This document shows positions 20,701 through 30,560 of a stretch of 64,000 nucleotides of DNA, in pieces. The stretch lies in contig NC_018259.1 in NCBI RefSeq assembly GCF_000227135.1, positions 665,140 through 729,139 on the forward strand, written 5' to 3'. Every line of letters begins with the position of its first letter. Position 1 is the stretch's first letter. A program made the translations under genes and the position numbers. The notes under the pieces are model-generated. The model searched no databases and had not been told where the DNA came from. It saw only the letters and a program-made list of their open reading frames with translations. This DNA comes from Leishmania donovani (taxonomy: Eukaryota > Euglenozoa > Kinetoplastea > Trypanosomatida > Trypanosomatidae).

Positions 20701-21453
20701 CCAAAATGGCGCTTGCACTCGTGCAGCATCGGCGTCTATCTGTGTGTGTGTGTGTGTGTGTGCTCGAGAGAGAGGATCCCGCGGGCATCGCAGGACAACA
20801 CATGATCGTGAGGGACCAAAAGACAAGACGTACAAAGGTGGCAGTGAAGGAGGCAAGCAAACGAGAAACGAAAGGAGGGATCTAGTCGACTAGTGCACGC
20901 GAATAGAGCCGGTGGGAAGCAGAGAGGGAGAGGGAGGCAGCAGAAACGGGAAAAGGGGGGAAGGAAGGAGCAGCAGTGGATAAGCGGACAATGGACGGAT
21001 AGACACCTGTGAGAACGTACAAGGGAAGAAGAGCGGGCTCAAACAAGGTACGCGCACGATATGCCCTTTTCGTTTTTTTTCCTCTTGCGTTACCGTCACC
21101 CTTCTCTCTGCGACTTTCCCTCGCTCCTCTCTTAGCCCTCTTCCGTTATCTCATGTCTTACAGTTTGCCTTTTATGCGTTCCGCTTCACCTGCCCTTCGT
21201 CGCTGCTGTGCGTCGGATTCTGTCTATTTTGTTGTCTCGTTTTTGGTGTGCTCGCGCGCCCTCGGAGGCTCACGGGCCCTCCTCTCATGTGGTCGCCCGT
21301 GCTGTGCGCGCGGCTCTCTGTCCCTGCCGTCCTCCACAAACACACGCGCGAGACACTCGCAGAGAAAGCGGCAGAAACGCACGAAAAAAAAAAGTTGACA
21401 AAAACAGAGTATGGCACCCTGAGAGATAGGAGGCCTGTCCGCTACACTCCCTC
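17748..21453. other. 3.7 kb spacer: long 3' UTR side of ZFP2
   Basis: No gene supported. The transcript strand is pyrimidine-rich with T runs and a CA/GT repeat at 19832-19851; open frames are Phe/Ser/Cys-rich repeats. Because the ZFP2 stop is at 21454, much of this is probably the ZFP2 3' UTR. Length and U-rich content would suit post-transcriptional control, but that is inference. Confidence 0.6.
19832..19851. repeat. CA dinucleotide repeat
   Basis: Ten CA units on the plus strand, read as GU repeats in the predicted ZFP2 3' UTR. Confidence 0.85.
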
Positions 21454-21843
21454 CTACTTCGCGCTGTAGCCCGCGTCTGGAGCGGGGTTGAAGTGAGGGT
21501 GCGTCGACAGCTCCTCCGAGGAGTGGGCAAAGGCGCAGTTGGCCCCGTAAGAGCACGTGCCGCCGTTCTCAATGTTCATGCACATCTTTGTCTTGGCCTT
21601 GCTACGGTCGATACCGCGGCGCTGGCGCTGCGGGCCACGGTAGCTGCAGATGGACTGCTGCATGGTGTACTCCGCTGGTAGTTGCCAGTGCGTAGTACGA
21701 GTATTGTGGTCAATGTAATAGATTTCGCCGTTGGGAGTGTACGCCATCTCCCAGCCAGGAGGCATCGGCACCGGCGGCGGAACCATTGCCGCGTAGCTGC
21801 GGTTGTGGGTGCTGTAGCCACCAGCGTAGGAGTTCATCTGCAT
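21454..21843 (-). CDS. ZFP2: WW and CCCH zinc-finger RNA-binding protein, ZFP2-like
   Basis: A 129-residue protein with a WW domain at about 28-57 (PPGWEMAYTPNGEIYYIDHN, second signature Trp at 53) and one CCCH zinc finger with C88, C97, C103 and H107 (C-x8-C-x5-C-x3-H). An Arg/Gln-rich patch (RGPQRQRRG) lies between them. This is the architecture of the small trypanosome ZFP2/ZFP3 regulators, known from T. brucei to control life-cycle differentiation and to associate with translating ribosomes. The neighbouring Puf6-type gene matches the T. brucei ZFP2 neighbourhood as I remember it, so I prefer ZFP2 to ZFP3. The start is ambiguous: the ATG at 21843 is followed by a CAG right before a second in-frame ATG at 21837, which could itself be the splice site. 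Confidence 0.92.
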   Translation of the reverse strand: MQMNSYAGGYSTHNRSYAAMVPPPVPMPPGWEMAYTPNGEIYYIDHNTRTTHWQLPAEYTMQQSICSYRGPQRQRRGIDRSKAKTKMCMNIENGGTCSYGANCAFAHSSEELSTHPHFNPAPDAGYSAK

Positions 21844-23633
21844 TTTTTGCGGTGAGAAGAGGAATAGTGTAAGAGCGCGGAAAACAGGCGTACAGGGACG
21901 CAAGTTTCTTAGAAAAACACACACGAAACAACTTTAGCACCGTCGGAACGAGGAGAACAAAAAAGGGGGAGGAAATGGAGCTGCGAAAACGCAGACAGAG
22001 GGCCTTCACACAAAAAGAGAGAAAGCAAAGGGAGGGAGCGAAAGGATAGCGGCGGCAGGGGCGAGCTGAAATCACGGCAAAAAAGAGACTCTGTCGGTTA
22101 CTCTCTTTCTCTCTCTTGGTCTGTCGAATCTGTCGGCGCGCCTGCACGTCTTTCTATGTGCGTGAGAACAACGGAGAGCGACCCAGAGGCGCAGAGAAGG
22201 AGCAGTAGCGTAGAGCGGGAGTTGCTCGGCTAGCTGGAGAAACCGCTGACGAGAGAGAGAGAGACGATGCACCAAGAGGAGTGGGTAGACGCACCGAAAA
22301 CAAAATGAACACGAAAAAGGGCAAGTCGAAGGACAAAAAAAAACGAAAACGAAGAGAACGGAAAACAACAACGACAAAGAAAAAAAGGGAAGGGGGAAGG
22401 AGGAGAGGCGCGCAAGAAGAAAGGCAAATCTCTGCGTGCCCGTTTTCCGTCGTTGATGTCGTTGTTCGAGGGAACAGAGAGAGAGGGCAGCGCGGTGGCG
22501 GCGCGAGGACAAGCGTAAATGCGCCAAGAAGGTGTTGGGATTGAAGTGGGAATGAGGAGCGCCGTGAAGCGCCATGGAGAGGGTGGGCGCGTGGCAGGCC
22601 CAATAAGGGCAGACGTCGGCCAAAGACGAGAAGAAAAGGGACGAAGACGCAGAGAGTGAGTGAGTAAGTGAGTGTTGGTGCGAACGTACGGGACATGTGA
22701 AAGTCGCCGAACAAAAAAATCGAGAAGAGACTTCTGTGAGGAAGCGAACGTGGGCGCCAGAGTGCGGCGCGCGGGAGAGTCTGTTGCTCTTGTCCGCCTC
22801 TCCCCTCCTTTCTACCCTCTGCTCTCTTTTCCGTGTCCGTCAATGCCTTTTTTTTTTGTGGGAGCATGGGCGGGAGAGGAGTACACGTGGGTAGCGACTC
22901 GTGCACAGCACCAACAGTGCCAGAGAAGGACTTCGCCATACGCTCGTCGAGCCCAAGATAGCCCTGTCTTCATCTCGGCAGTTTTTTTGAGAATATGAGG
23001 TGCGCACGCAGCCATGATGGAGCGTGAGGGCGAGGAAGACGACGACTACGAGATTTCAACCGCACAAGGGCGCTTTCTCTTGTTCGTTCATGCCATTGCA
23101 GTTTGACTTGTGATACTTGACAACTTAGACGTCGCACATTACATCCGTACACCTTTACCTATCCTTTTTTTTTCTGCTTCTTCCTTTAGCGGTGGCTGAG
23201 TTAAATCGAACTTGTGAGCCACACGAAACCGAAAACAAAATGGAAAAGAGGGGATCGACCGACTTACGTAAGCACTCATATGGAGAAAAAGGACAGACAC
23301 GCAAGCAAGCACCTTCGCACGGGCCTCAGCTCGCCACGGGAGACTCTGAACGCATAGCGGACAACATCGAACGAGAGAGAGAGAGGGCTGGGCACCAAGA
23401 ATTTCGGCAGGGAGGGGGTGGGCAACGCGATCAATGCACCAGCTCCCACAGACTTTCGTCCTCCTTTGCTCATCCTCACTGGAGCTGTAGCAGCTGTATT
23501 CCGGCACCAGCAGATTGCGCACTCGCATGGAAGCGAGTTCCGGCACCAAGTACGCACAAGCCGTAGTGAGGCGGACTAGCTCACACTCGATAAGCACAGC
23601 AGGAAAACCCCCCTTCAGCTGTGGTCGTTGCAC
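21844..23633. other. Spacer between ZFP2 and the Puf6-type gene
   Basis: No gene supported. The middle (about 22240-22440) is strongly purine-rich on the plus strand. Open frames of 160-260 codons here are Phe/Ser/Arg-rich and look like translated UTR. Confidence 0.65.
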
Positions 23634-25970
23634 CTACTTCTTCATAGAGCGGAAGAGTTTCTTCTTCTTGTGCGCTGGTGCGCATTTCCCTTCGGCGCTG
23701 CTAGATCCCTCCGTAGCCTTCGACTCCACGCCCTTGTCTATCTCCTCGCGCTGGCGCTTCAGAATGTTGCGCAGTGTCGGGTCAACGCCGTTGCCGCGGC
23801 GCTTCTTCTCCTCGGAAACGTCCGACAGCCACTCCTCTGCCCGCATGAAGGCGACATTCTTCATGGCGTCTGCGAGCTGTGCGCTGCCGACGGACATCAT
23901 TGTGTCCAGCACCACGCGACCGGCCCACGGCGAGACCGCCAGCTCGAAGACGTGCGGCTTCAGCTCGTTCATGAGCAGCTTGCGCTCGCGGTCGAGCTGG
24001 CGTGTGCGCACCTCTCGCAGCAGCGCCTGTACGACATAGCACGCGTGCGTGTGCAAGGCGTAGGAGACAAGTGCATGAGAGAGGACCTCGTAGTGCTTGG
24101 CCCGGTTCAGCTCCCGTTGCTCCTTGCGGCTCACCCTCTTCACCTCTTTTTTCTCCCCCGTATCGGTCACACCCTCCTCATCTACCGCGTCAGCGCAGCT
24201 GCCGTCGGTGCACTTTGCCTCCTCCATCTCCTCCTCCTTCGTTGCCTCAGAGATGAGCTGGTTCACTGTCTGCACCACCGTCGCATCTGGTGCATAGGCT
24301 AGCAGCTTCTGCATCACACGCGAGCCCTGCGCGTACGAGAGAGAGTCATGCAGGTGTGCCGCGTAGTAGCTCGAAAGCGCCGCCACCAACGGCGCCCGCA
24401 CCTCCTCCGGGGCAAACTGAAGGATCGACTGCAAGAGGAAGGATGCCGCGGGGTGCGTGACGAGGCTCGTGAATTCGGTAGAGTTGAGCAGTACCGCCAG
24501 GACGTCGCTGGCAAACCCGCCGGTGAGGTCGGTCTCCACCATCTTCTGCAGCACTGGGGAGCTGACGGAGTTTTGCGCGAGTGTGACAGCGTCGTGCACA
24601 AGGAGCTGGGTATCTTTCCCCGGTATGGTGTCGCGAGCAACCTCGACAAAGGCGCGCAGCAGAACCGACCGCACCGGGTCAGTGGCGACGTCTACAATGG
24701 AGCTCCTGGCAACATCCTTGTTGCTAGATGGCTCCGCCTCGTCGCTCTTCGTTGCCTTCTTTTTCTTGGGGCCCTTCTTGTCGGGTCTCGAAGTGGCAGT
24801 CGTGTCCGCCGCACCAGCCGTACTCGACCCCGCGTCCCTACCGTTGGACTGCGCGCCTGCAGGAGTCGACAACAGCATGGCATCAAACAGCCCCTTGCGC
24901 GCCGCCTCCACAAAACGCACGGCCGCCACGCCCACGAGCACCGCCCCCTTCGTGTGCGTGATGGCGTGCAGGATGTCGGCGCTTGCAGATAGCGCCGACC
25001 ACAAGTCGGCGCGTTGCACATCGTCACCGTGCTCGAGAACCGCACAGTAGACATGGACATTCGCAGGTATGTCGGTGGCCGCTACAGATTTCGCAGAGAT
25101 GGAGCCAGTGCCGAAGTCGGGCAACCCGTACTCGTCTTCATCGCTACCGCGTTTCTTAGCCAGGCCTTCCAGCGGTGCCGAGGCGGGCAGCAGGTAGTCC
25201 GCCGCGAACTCGCTCACGTGTGCCGCAATCGCGTCCTTTACCTCGACCGGCGTGCGAATGTGACGCAGCAACGCTGTGAGCACGAGCGACTCCTCGGCGG
25301 AGCGGAAGAGCGCTAAAACGGACTTGTCGAGCGCGTCAGAGGCTGCCACCGCGGCATCATCGCCTTCTGGGTCTGCCTTCGCGTAAGATGGAAAGAGCGC
25401 CTCAATCGTTTTGCTGCACCCGTCAGCGACACACTCGACGTACTTGGCCACCACGCGCATGCCATATGGATGGAGACTGAGGCTCGTCAGGTGCGGTAGA
25501 AAATGTGGAAGCACCACTTCGACGCACGCCGGCACCTCCATTAACTTCTGCGCCACGTGGTTGCCAAACGGATGCTCGCAGAGGCGCCTGAACTCGTCCT
25601 CGTCCACGTTCAGCACGAACGCCTCAGCGATCTCCTTCTTCTGGCGCACCGGTACCTTTTCCAGCATGCGCTGCAGCACGGAGTTTCCCACCGGCGACTG
25701 GGCCAGGTCAAGTAGCTTCCTACGCACGTGGTAGAGCATTTTTACGCGATCCATGTTCTCGCAGTGGTCCAAGAGCGTCAGGAGAATGTGATGCGTCGTC
25801 TTGTTGAGAGAGAGTCCATAGACGGCTGGAAGGAGCTTCTGCACCACCTTGGCCCGCTGCGCCGGCTTGCCGTACAGCACAATCGCCTCCACCTGTTTCA
25901 GCGGCAGCGACTTCCCCATCGCCACGCGCTGCGCGGTGTTCTTGAGAAAATCCAGCTTCATTCCCGGCAT
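23634..25970 (-). CDS. PUF7: Nucleolar Pumilio-repeat protein, Puf6/PUF7 type
   Basis: A 778-residue all-helical repeat protein. Puf-like repeat cores are visible in both halves: NKTTHHILLTLL (56-67), SPVGNSVLQRML (92-103), HPFGNHVAQKLM (133-144), HPYGMRVVAKYV (167-178), and later SPVLQKMV, HPAASFLLQSIL, QGSRVMQKLL, HACYVVQALL and WAGRVVLDTM. This spread resembles the 11-repeat Puf6/Puf-A family of ribosome-biogenesis factors rather than classical 8-repeat mRNA-binding PUFs. Lys-rich patches near 397-405 (KKGPKKKKATK) and at the C-terminus (HKKKKLFRSMKK) fit nucleolar localisation. In T. brucei PUF7 acts in rRNA maturation and, as I recall, lies beside ZFP2. The start at 25970 is the first ATG in the open frame. 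The PUF7 name rests on remembered synteny. Confidence 0.88.
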   Translation of the reverse strand: MPGMKLDFLKNTAQRVAMGKSLPLKQVEAIVLYGKPAQRAKVVQKLLPAVYGLSLNKTTHHILLTLLDHCENMDRVKMLYHVRRKLLDLAQSPVGNSVLQRMLEKVPVRQKKEIAEAFVLNVDEDEFRRLCEHPFGNHVAQKLMEVPACVEVVLPHFLPHLTSLSLHPYGMRVVAKYVECVADGCSKTIEALFPSYAKADPEGDDAAVAASDALDKSVLALFRSAEESLVLTALLRHIRTPVEVKDAIAAHVSEFAADYLLPASAPLEGLAKKRGSDEDEYGLPDFGTGSISAKSVAATDIPANVHVYCAVLEHGDDVQRADLWSALSASADILHAITHTKGAVLVGVAAVRFVEAARKGLFDAMLLSTPAGAQSNGRDAGSSTAGAADTTATSRPDKKGPKKKKATKSDEAEPSSNKDVARSSIVDVATDPVRSVLLRAFVEVARDTIPGKDTQLLVHDAVTLAQNSVSSPVLQKMVETDLTGGFASDVLAVLLNSTEFTSLVTHPAASFLLQSILQFAPEEVRAPLVAALSSYYAAHLHDSLSYAQGSRVMQKLLAYAPDATVVQTVNQLISEATKEEEMEEAKCTDGSCADAVDEEGVTDTGEKKEVKRVSRKEQRELNRAKHYEVLSHALVSYALHTHACYVVQALLREVRTRQLDRERKLLMNELKPHVFELAVSPWAGRVVLDTMMSVGSAQLADAMKNVAFMRAEEWLSDVSEEKKRRGNGVDPTLRNILKRQREEIDKGVESKATEGSSSAEGKCAPAHKKKKLFRSMKK

Positions 25971-27758
25971 GGCTGGTGGGCGCGTGTGTTTCTCTTTGCG
26001 TGTGGGAAAAAGAAGAGAGCAAAGCCGAACGCGAAATCGTGCAGCCGCGACGCAGTGCGCTGTCTAGGCGCCTCTCTTTGCGGGAAACGGGGGAGGGGCC
26101 TCAGTGAGGATGCTGAAGGTGCAGTGGCTTCTCCCAGCAGCGCAGAGAGAGGCGAATGAAGGCGATCAAAGTCGCAAAGAAGAGAAGGGTCATGCCGCAA
26201 GACGAAGAGGGTTCGGGGAAGCATAGGTCAAGGAGCTGGGCTCTTGCCCGCGCACCTCTGTCACAAAGGAAAGCAAGGCACTCATCGATGCTGGGCTGCG
26301 GCCAGAAATGCAAAGCCAGCTTTGGAGACGAAGCATGCGTGCGTGTGTGGGGATTCCCACTCACATGCTGCTTGCCTCCAACCGCCAAAACTTCCACTCA
26401 GGCAACTCTTGATGGAGAGACACCACACATGCAGCCGAGACATGATCCTGCTGCGCCAGTACACACGTCATGTGCGCGCATGGCCAAGCGTTGAGTAGGG
26501 CATCCGCTTTTGTGCGGCCATCGCCTTTTCGTTGGCACAGACGCCGTTCTCATGTGTGTGTGTGTGTGTGTGGGCCGATGGGCGTTGCTGTGTTCATTCA
26601 TCTGGGCGACGCTTTTGTCTCATTTTCTGCCCTGCGTAGCACAGCCCGGCAACAAGGCAGAGATGCACACGTTCCAAAGACGGGGGAGAAATACATCAAC
26701 GAGACAGAGAAGGGTACTTGAGAGCTGGAAGGAATATGTGCATACGCACATACGTACACATATGCATATGTACATACACGTATGCCCCCCTCTCTCTCTC
26801 TTTCGTCATCAGATGGCGAAGGGTACATGGACAAATGAGAAGGACAACTGGCAGACTGACACAGGAGACACACATGCGCGCCTATGCATATATATATACA
26901 TACGCGGGGTGTGCGCTGAGCAAGAAAGAGAGGTGATGGAGGTCGGGGTGGCCATAAGCGAGAGCCTATCGAGGACGAACGAGGGTCACCAGAGGTGAGG
27001 TCCATAAGGCAAAGCCACCTACCACCACCACGAAACAGAAGGTGGGAGTGCGGAGGAGGATGCCGCAAACACGAGACACCAACATCAACATAAGGCATAC
27101 AAAACGAAGATACAGCGAAAAAAAAATCGAGAGCGCGGCACACTGCAGGAATGACTCACAGCGGCGGTAAACAGATCGAGGGGAGGGACGGGGAAGGAGA
27201 CGAACGAAACAGAAATATAAATAAAAGACCCGGAAAAAGATGCGCACAGCGAAACAAACAAGAAGCAGCAGCTGCGTCACGAGTTTGGTGCGGTGGCATA
27301 ATAGTCTACATGTGCACGTGATGGCAAGAGAAAACAAGAAGCGAAGGCGGGGTGGCCGTTGTTCTCGGCAATTCCTAACACGCCGTTCAAAGTGCAGGAG
27401 GACGCCGATGGCAAGGCTCGAGATAACCGTGAGTTAGGTGGTGGTTGTGGGGTAAGGGGAAGAGGAGTGGGGGAGGGCAACAAAGAGGCTGAAAGAGGAC
27501 TTGAGTCTTCACATACATCATCGATGCTTCAGTCCTCACACACACACACACACACACAAGAAAAGAGACACAACAGAAAGGTGAGCAGCAAGTTCCAAAG
27601 GAGGCTCGGAAAATGTGCGCGTGATTGTGCAGTTATGTCTTCAAATGTGCGGCAGAGCTCGCGCACGTCAGACAGAGACAGACACACCCGCCCGCAGGTT
27701 TGTAAGCCCCTTTCGACGGCCTAGTCTTCAGCGACATCCACAAAGACCTAAATCCTCC
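25971..27758. other. Spacer between the Puf6-type gene and the 565-aa gene
   Basis: No gene seen. It contains GT (near 26551-26572) and CA (27537-27558) repeats and alternating pyrimidine/purine ATGC-type stretches near 26730-26790 (CATACG/CATATG units). Open frames lack coding character. Confidence 0.65.
27537..27558. repeat. CA dinucleotide repeat
   Basis: Eleven CA units on the plus strand in the 3' UTR side of the 565-aa gene. Confidence 0.85.
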
Positions 27759-29456
27759 CTACTCTGCGTTCTGCATTGCCTCGTCGACTTCACGTTTCGC
27801 CAGCGCGCTGAGTTGCTTGCACGCTTCCGGATCTGTAATCTCGCCTGTGACCAAACGCAGGTACGCCAGGTCATCAACTTCATCGGCGTTGGCTTCTGCC
27901 GTCGTGCTTGCACCCTCCGCCAACGCCCCGCTCAGCGGAGAGAAGTTGTCCGGTACGGTGGAGGAGGAGCTCTGCGGACTCGGCTGCTCTAGCGCGCCTG
28001 CCTCCGCAATCGCTGCCTGGTCTTTGGGAGGATGCGCACCCTCCTCGGTGCTCTTTCTCGAAACGTGCGGCTGCACGCACGGGTCACCACCCATGCCGTC
28101 GTCTGGCTCAGGTAGCGGGCGCGCGCGCTGACGCAGCAGGTGCTCCTTGACTTCTTTCTTCTGTGCTGCACGGCGCGCCGTAGCAGCGTCCGCGCTAGCC
28201 TCACGCTTCTTCCGCTCCCGAGTCGCCTCCTGGGCAGCGTACATACCGTCCACTTCGAGGCGCGTGATTTGCATCCGGCACATCGCCTCCTCCTCCAGCA
28301 CATTCTCGCGCGCCGCAGCCGCCGCCTCCTGAACATCGATCACAGCGCGCAGCCCTCGAAGCTCTACGTAGCGCCGATCCTTCGCTGCCTGCAGGCGCGC
28401 CCGCCCCTCCTCCTGAAAGAGAGCCTCATCCGTCACCGGCAGCGTCCCATCCAACAGCGGCGCCGGGTCCTCGCCCGTGTTGATCGCCAGGGGGCCAAGC
28501 GCAGCGGTGGTACAGCAGCTCGACGTACTTTTCTGTAGCAACTGGGCCAAGTAGGCTCGGGAGCTGCGCGCACACGAGGCACGATGAGAGCCTTTTGCCA
28601 GTGCTAATCTGCTCCCTAGAAACTTTGCCGCACCGGTACCGCGGCGGGCGTCCGTGAGGCGAGAATCCTCCCCTGGGGATTTGATGAAGCACCCGGCCCC
28701 GAGAGGGCGGTTCTCTTTGTGCCAGCGAAACACTTCGCCAAGGTCGGCGGCCTGCTCACGAAGGATGCTCTCGCAGCCCGCAGCGTGTGCCGGGAGCAGC
28801 GCCTCAAACTCGATAGCCAACAACTGTGCCATGCGCTCGTCGTGCAGCCGAAGGGCCACATTTTTCTCGATCCCCTTCATCATGGCTTGCCGCTCCTCTG
28901 CCCGCTTCTGTGCGTCCCTGATCACCAGCTCTGCTGCCTCGTCTCCAGCTAGCAGCTCGGCGCGCGCCTGCAAGGCCTCAATGATCAGGTTTGTGAAAGC
29001 AACCTCCTCGCCGGCGAGAAGGTGGTTACGCATGTTCTCCTCTGCGGAGATGTGATAGTGGAACTGCGCCTCGCGAAAGAAAAGTTCGAAGATAGCCTCG
29101 TCGTCGCCATTGCCCTCCGCAGCATCGCTGTCGTGTGTGCCTGCAACGACTAGCGCGCGCATTGGAAAGGCAGGACTGGACTTGGCTGCTCTCGTCGCAC
29201 CGTCCAAAGGGAACGGAGATGCCGCGACGGCAGAAATGGCGGCAGCTCCTGCTCGCATGTTCCGCCGCCCGCGCATGAAGGACGCGGTGATGGAGATGTG
29301 GTGGCCGTCATGTTGCCGGTGCTGCTTCCACTTGTACGGACTAGGTGGACGAGGAGGCAGCTCGTCCATCAGGCTGTGGGGCTTCTTCACGAGTTTGCGG
29401 CTGGCAGCAGACGACTCTCGCCTGTCGCTACATCTAGCTGCGGTGGGACGCTGCAT
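27759..29456 (-). CDS. Unknown 565-aa protein, largely helical and charged
   Basis: Family not recognised. After a basic N-terminus with PPRPPSPYKWKQ near residue 35, the chain from about 110 to 235 is long amphipathic helix (FELFFREAQFHYHISAEENM, then AQKRAEERQAMMKGIEKNVAL), with a further charged helical stretch at about 350-440 (EEGRARLQAAKDRRYVELR, ATRERKKREASADAATARRAAQKKEVKEHLLRQR) likely to form coiled coil. The C-terminus (EVDDLAYLRLVTGEITDPEACKQLSALAKREVDEAMQNAE) looks structured. There is no signal peptide or membrane segment. The start at 29456 is the first ATG; alternatives lie at residue 30 (MDEL) or later. GC-ending codons support it. Such proteins are often cytoskeletal in trypanosomatids, which is only a guess here. 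Confidence 0.83.
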   Translation of the reverse strand: MQRPTAARCSDRRESSAASRKLVKKPHSLMDELPPRPPSPYKWKQHRQHDGHHISITASFMRGRRNMRAGAAAISAVAASPFPLDGATRAAKSSPAFPMRALVVAGTHDSDAAEGNGDDEAIFELFFREAQFHYHISAEENMRNHLLAGEEVAFTNLIIEALQARAELLAGDEAAELVIRDAQKRAEERQAMMKGIEKNVALRLHDERMAQLLAIEFEALLPAHAAGCESILREQAADLGEVFRWHKENRPLGAGCFIKSPGEDSRLTDARRGTGAAKFLGSRLALAKGSHRASCARSSRAYLAQLLQKSTSSCCTTAALGPLAINTGEDPAPLLDGTLPVTDEALFQEEGRARLQAAKDRRYVELRGLRAVIDVQEAAAAARENVLEEEAMCRMQITRLEVDGMYAAQEATRERKKREASADAATARRAAQKKEVKEHLLRQRARPLPEPDDGMGGDPCVQPHVSRKSTEEGAHPPKDQAAIAEAGALEQPSPQSSSSTVPDNFSPLSGALAEGASTTAEANADEVDDLAYLRLVTGEITDPEACKQLSALAKREVDEAMQNAE

Positions 29457-30560
29457 GGGTGTAACTGGTCCAAGGGCAGAAGAGGAGTGCGCAGAGACCC
29501 GAATCTACTTAACGGGTCGCTCGGTGACGGATGCCGTGCGCTAGCACACAGAAAGGCAGAGGCGTGCTCCCGTCCTTCTGTGCGTGCGTGAATTCGTAAG
29601 AAAGTGAGCTCGACGTCCAACGAATGATGCATTCATTGCGCTTTCGTATGGTTACGCTCGCCAGCAAGGCATGCGAAAAGTGGAGAGAGAGTGAGAACGG
29701 CCATGTGGCAAGAAAAGGGGGAAAAACATTGAACGACGAGAAGGTTTGAGCACGGGACTCAGAGAGACGGAGACTTCTGGAGACGATCGGGAAGCCATGC
29801 GACGATTCTTCTTCTCCGGCCCGCTTGCGTGTGAGTGCGAAGTAGAGAGAGTGCAAGAGCTGCACTCTCACACGAATGACACCAGTAGTAGTTCGCACGT
29901 ATCTCTCAACGCACACAGCGCCCCGTGCAGGGCTGCATCGCCACCACCCTCTCCCCCTCCCTCCTCCCCGCCTATCTCCGTCATTATGGCTCAAACGCAG
30001 AGAAAACAGAAGCACGAGCATCAGCGTGCGCTGAACGTTTAATGCTCAGAGCACGCTTGTCTTACCTTTAGCTGAGATACGTCGAGGAGACCCCCTCGGA
30101 GGGGCACGAGCGCACACGAGGCTCTCCAACTCTGAGTCGCCACCACGCGCCCAACAGCGCCTTTCCAGTGTTGCCATGGGCGGTTGCCCTTGCTTTGTGT
30201 AAGAGAAAAAGAGGGCGCACCTCTTCCGCTTGAAAAACACGTCCCCGCCGTCCCCCCCCCCCTCCAAGCGAGAAAAGGAGAAAAAAAAAGCCGGCAGCGC
30301 AAGAAACAGCAAGATCCAAGCCTGGATTGTGGCACGCGGACACACACACACCTGCACACACCTACACGTGCGGACGGTGACAGGCGCAACATTGCCATCG
30401 CCGTGCTGGCCACAATGACGCAGGAGCTTTCGCTGGGCAGTGCCCCGCAGTTCCGGCATTTTCTTAAACACGGTACGCGAACGGATGCGCCGCCACCGCT
30501 AAACAGAGCTCATACGCTGCTACTGCCGCCGCTAGATACACCTCCCATCTGCGCAGCTGC
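29457..30560. other. Spacer: 3' UTR side of mL38
   Basis: No gene seen. A C-run (30253-30263) and CA-rich stretches occur. It also contains the 5' UTR of the 565-aa gene. Confidence 0.65.

Noticed and set aside
22154..22939. 261-codon minus-strand open frame between ZFP2 and the Puf6-type gene
   Set aside because: Mostly Phe/Ser/Arg repeats derived from purine tracts; no conserved motif.
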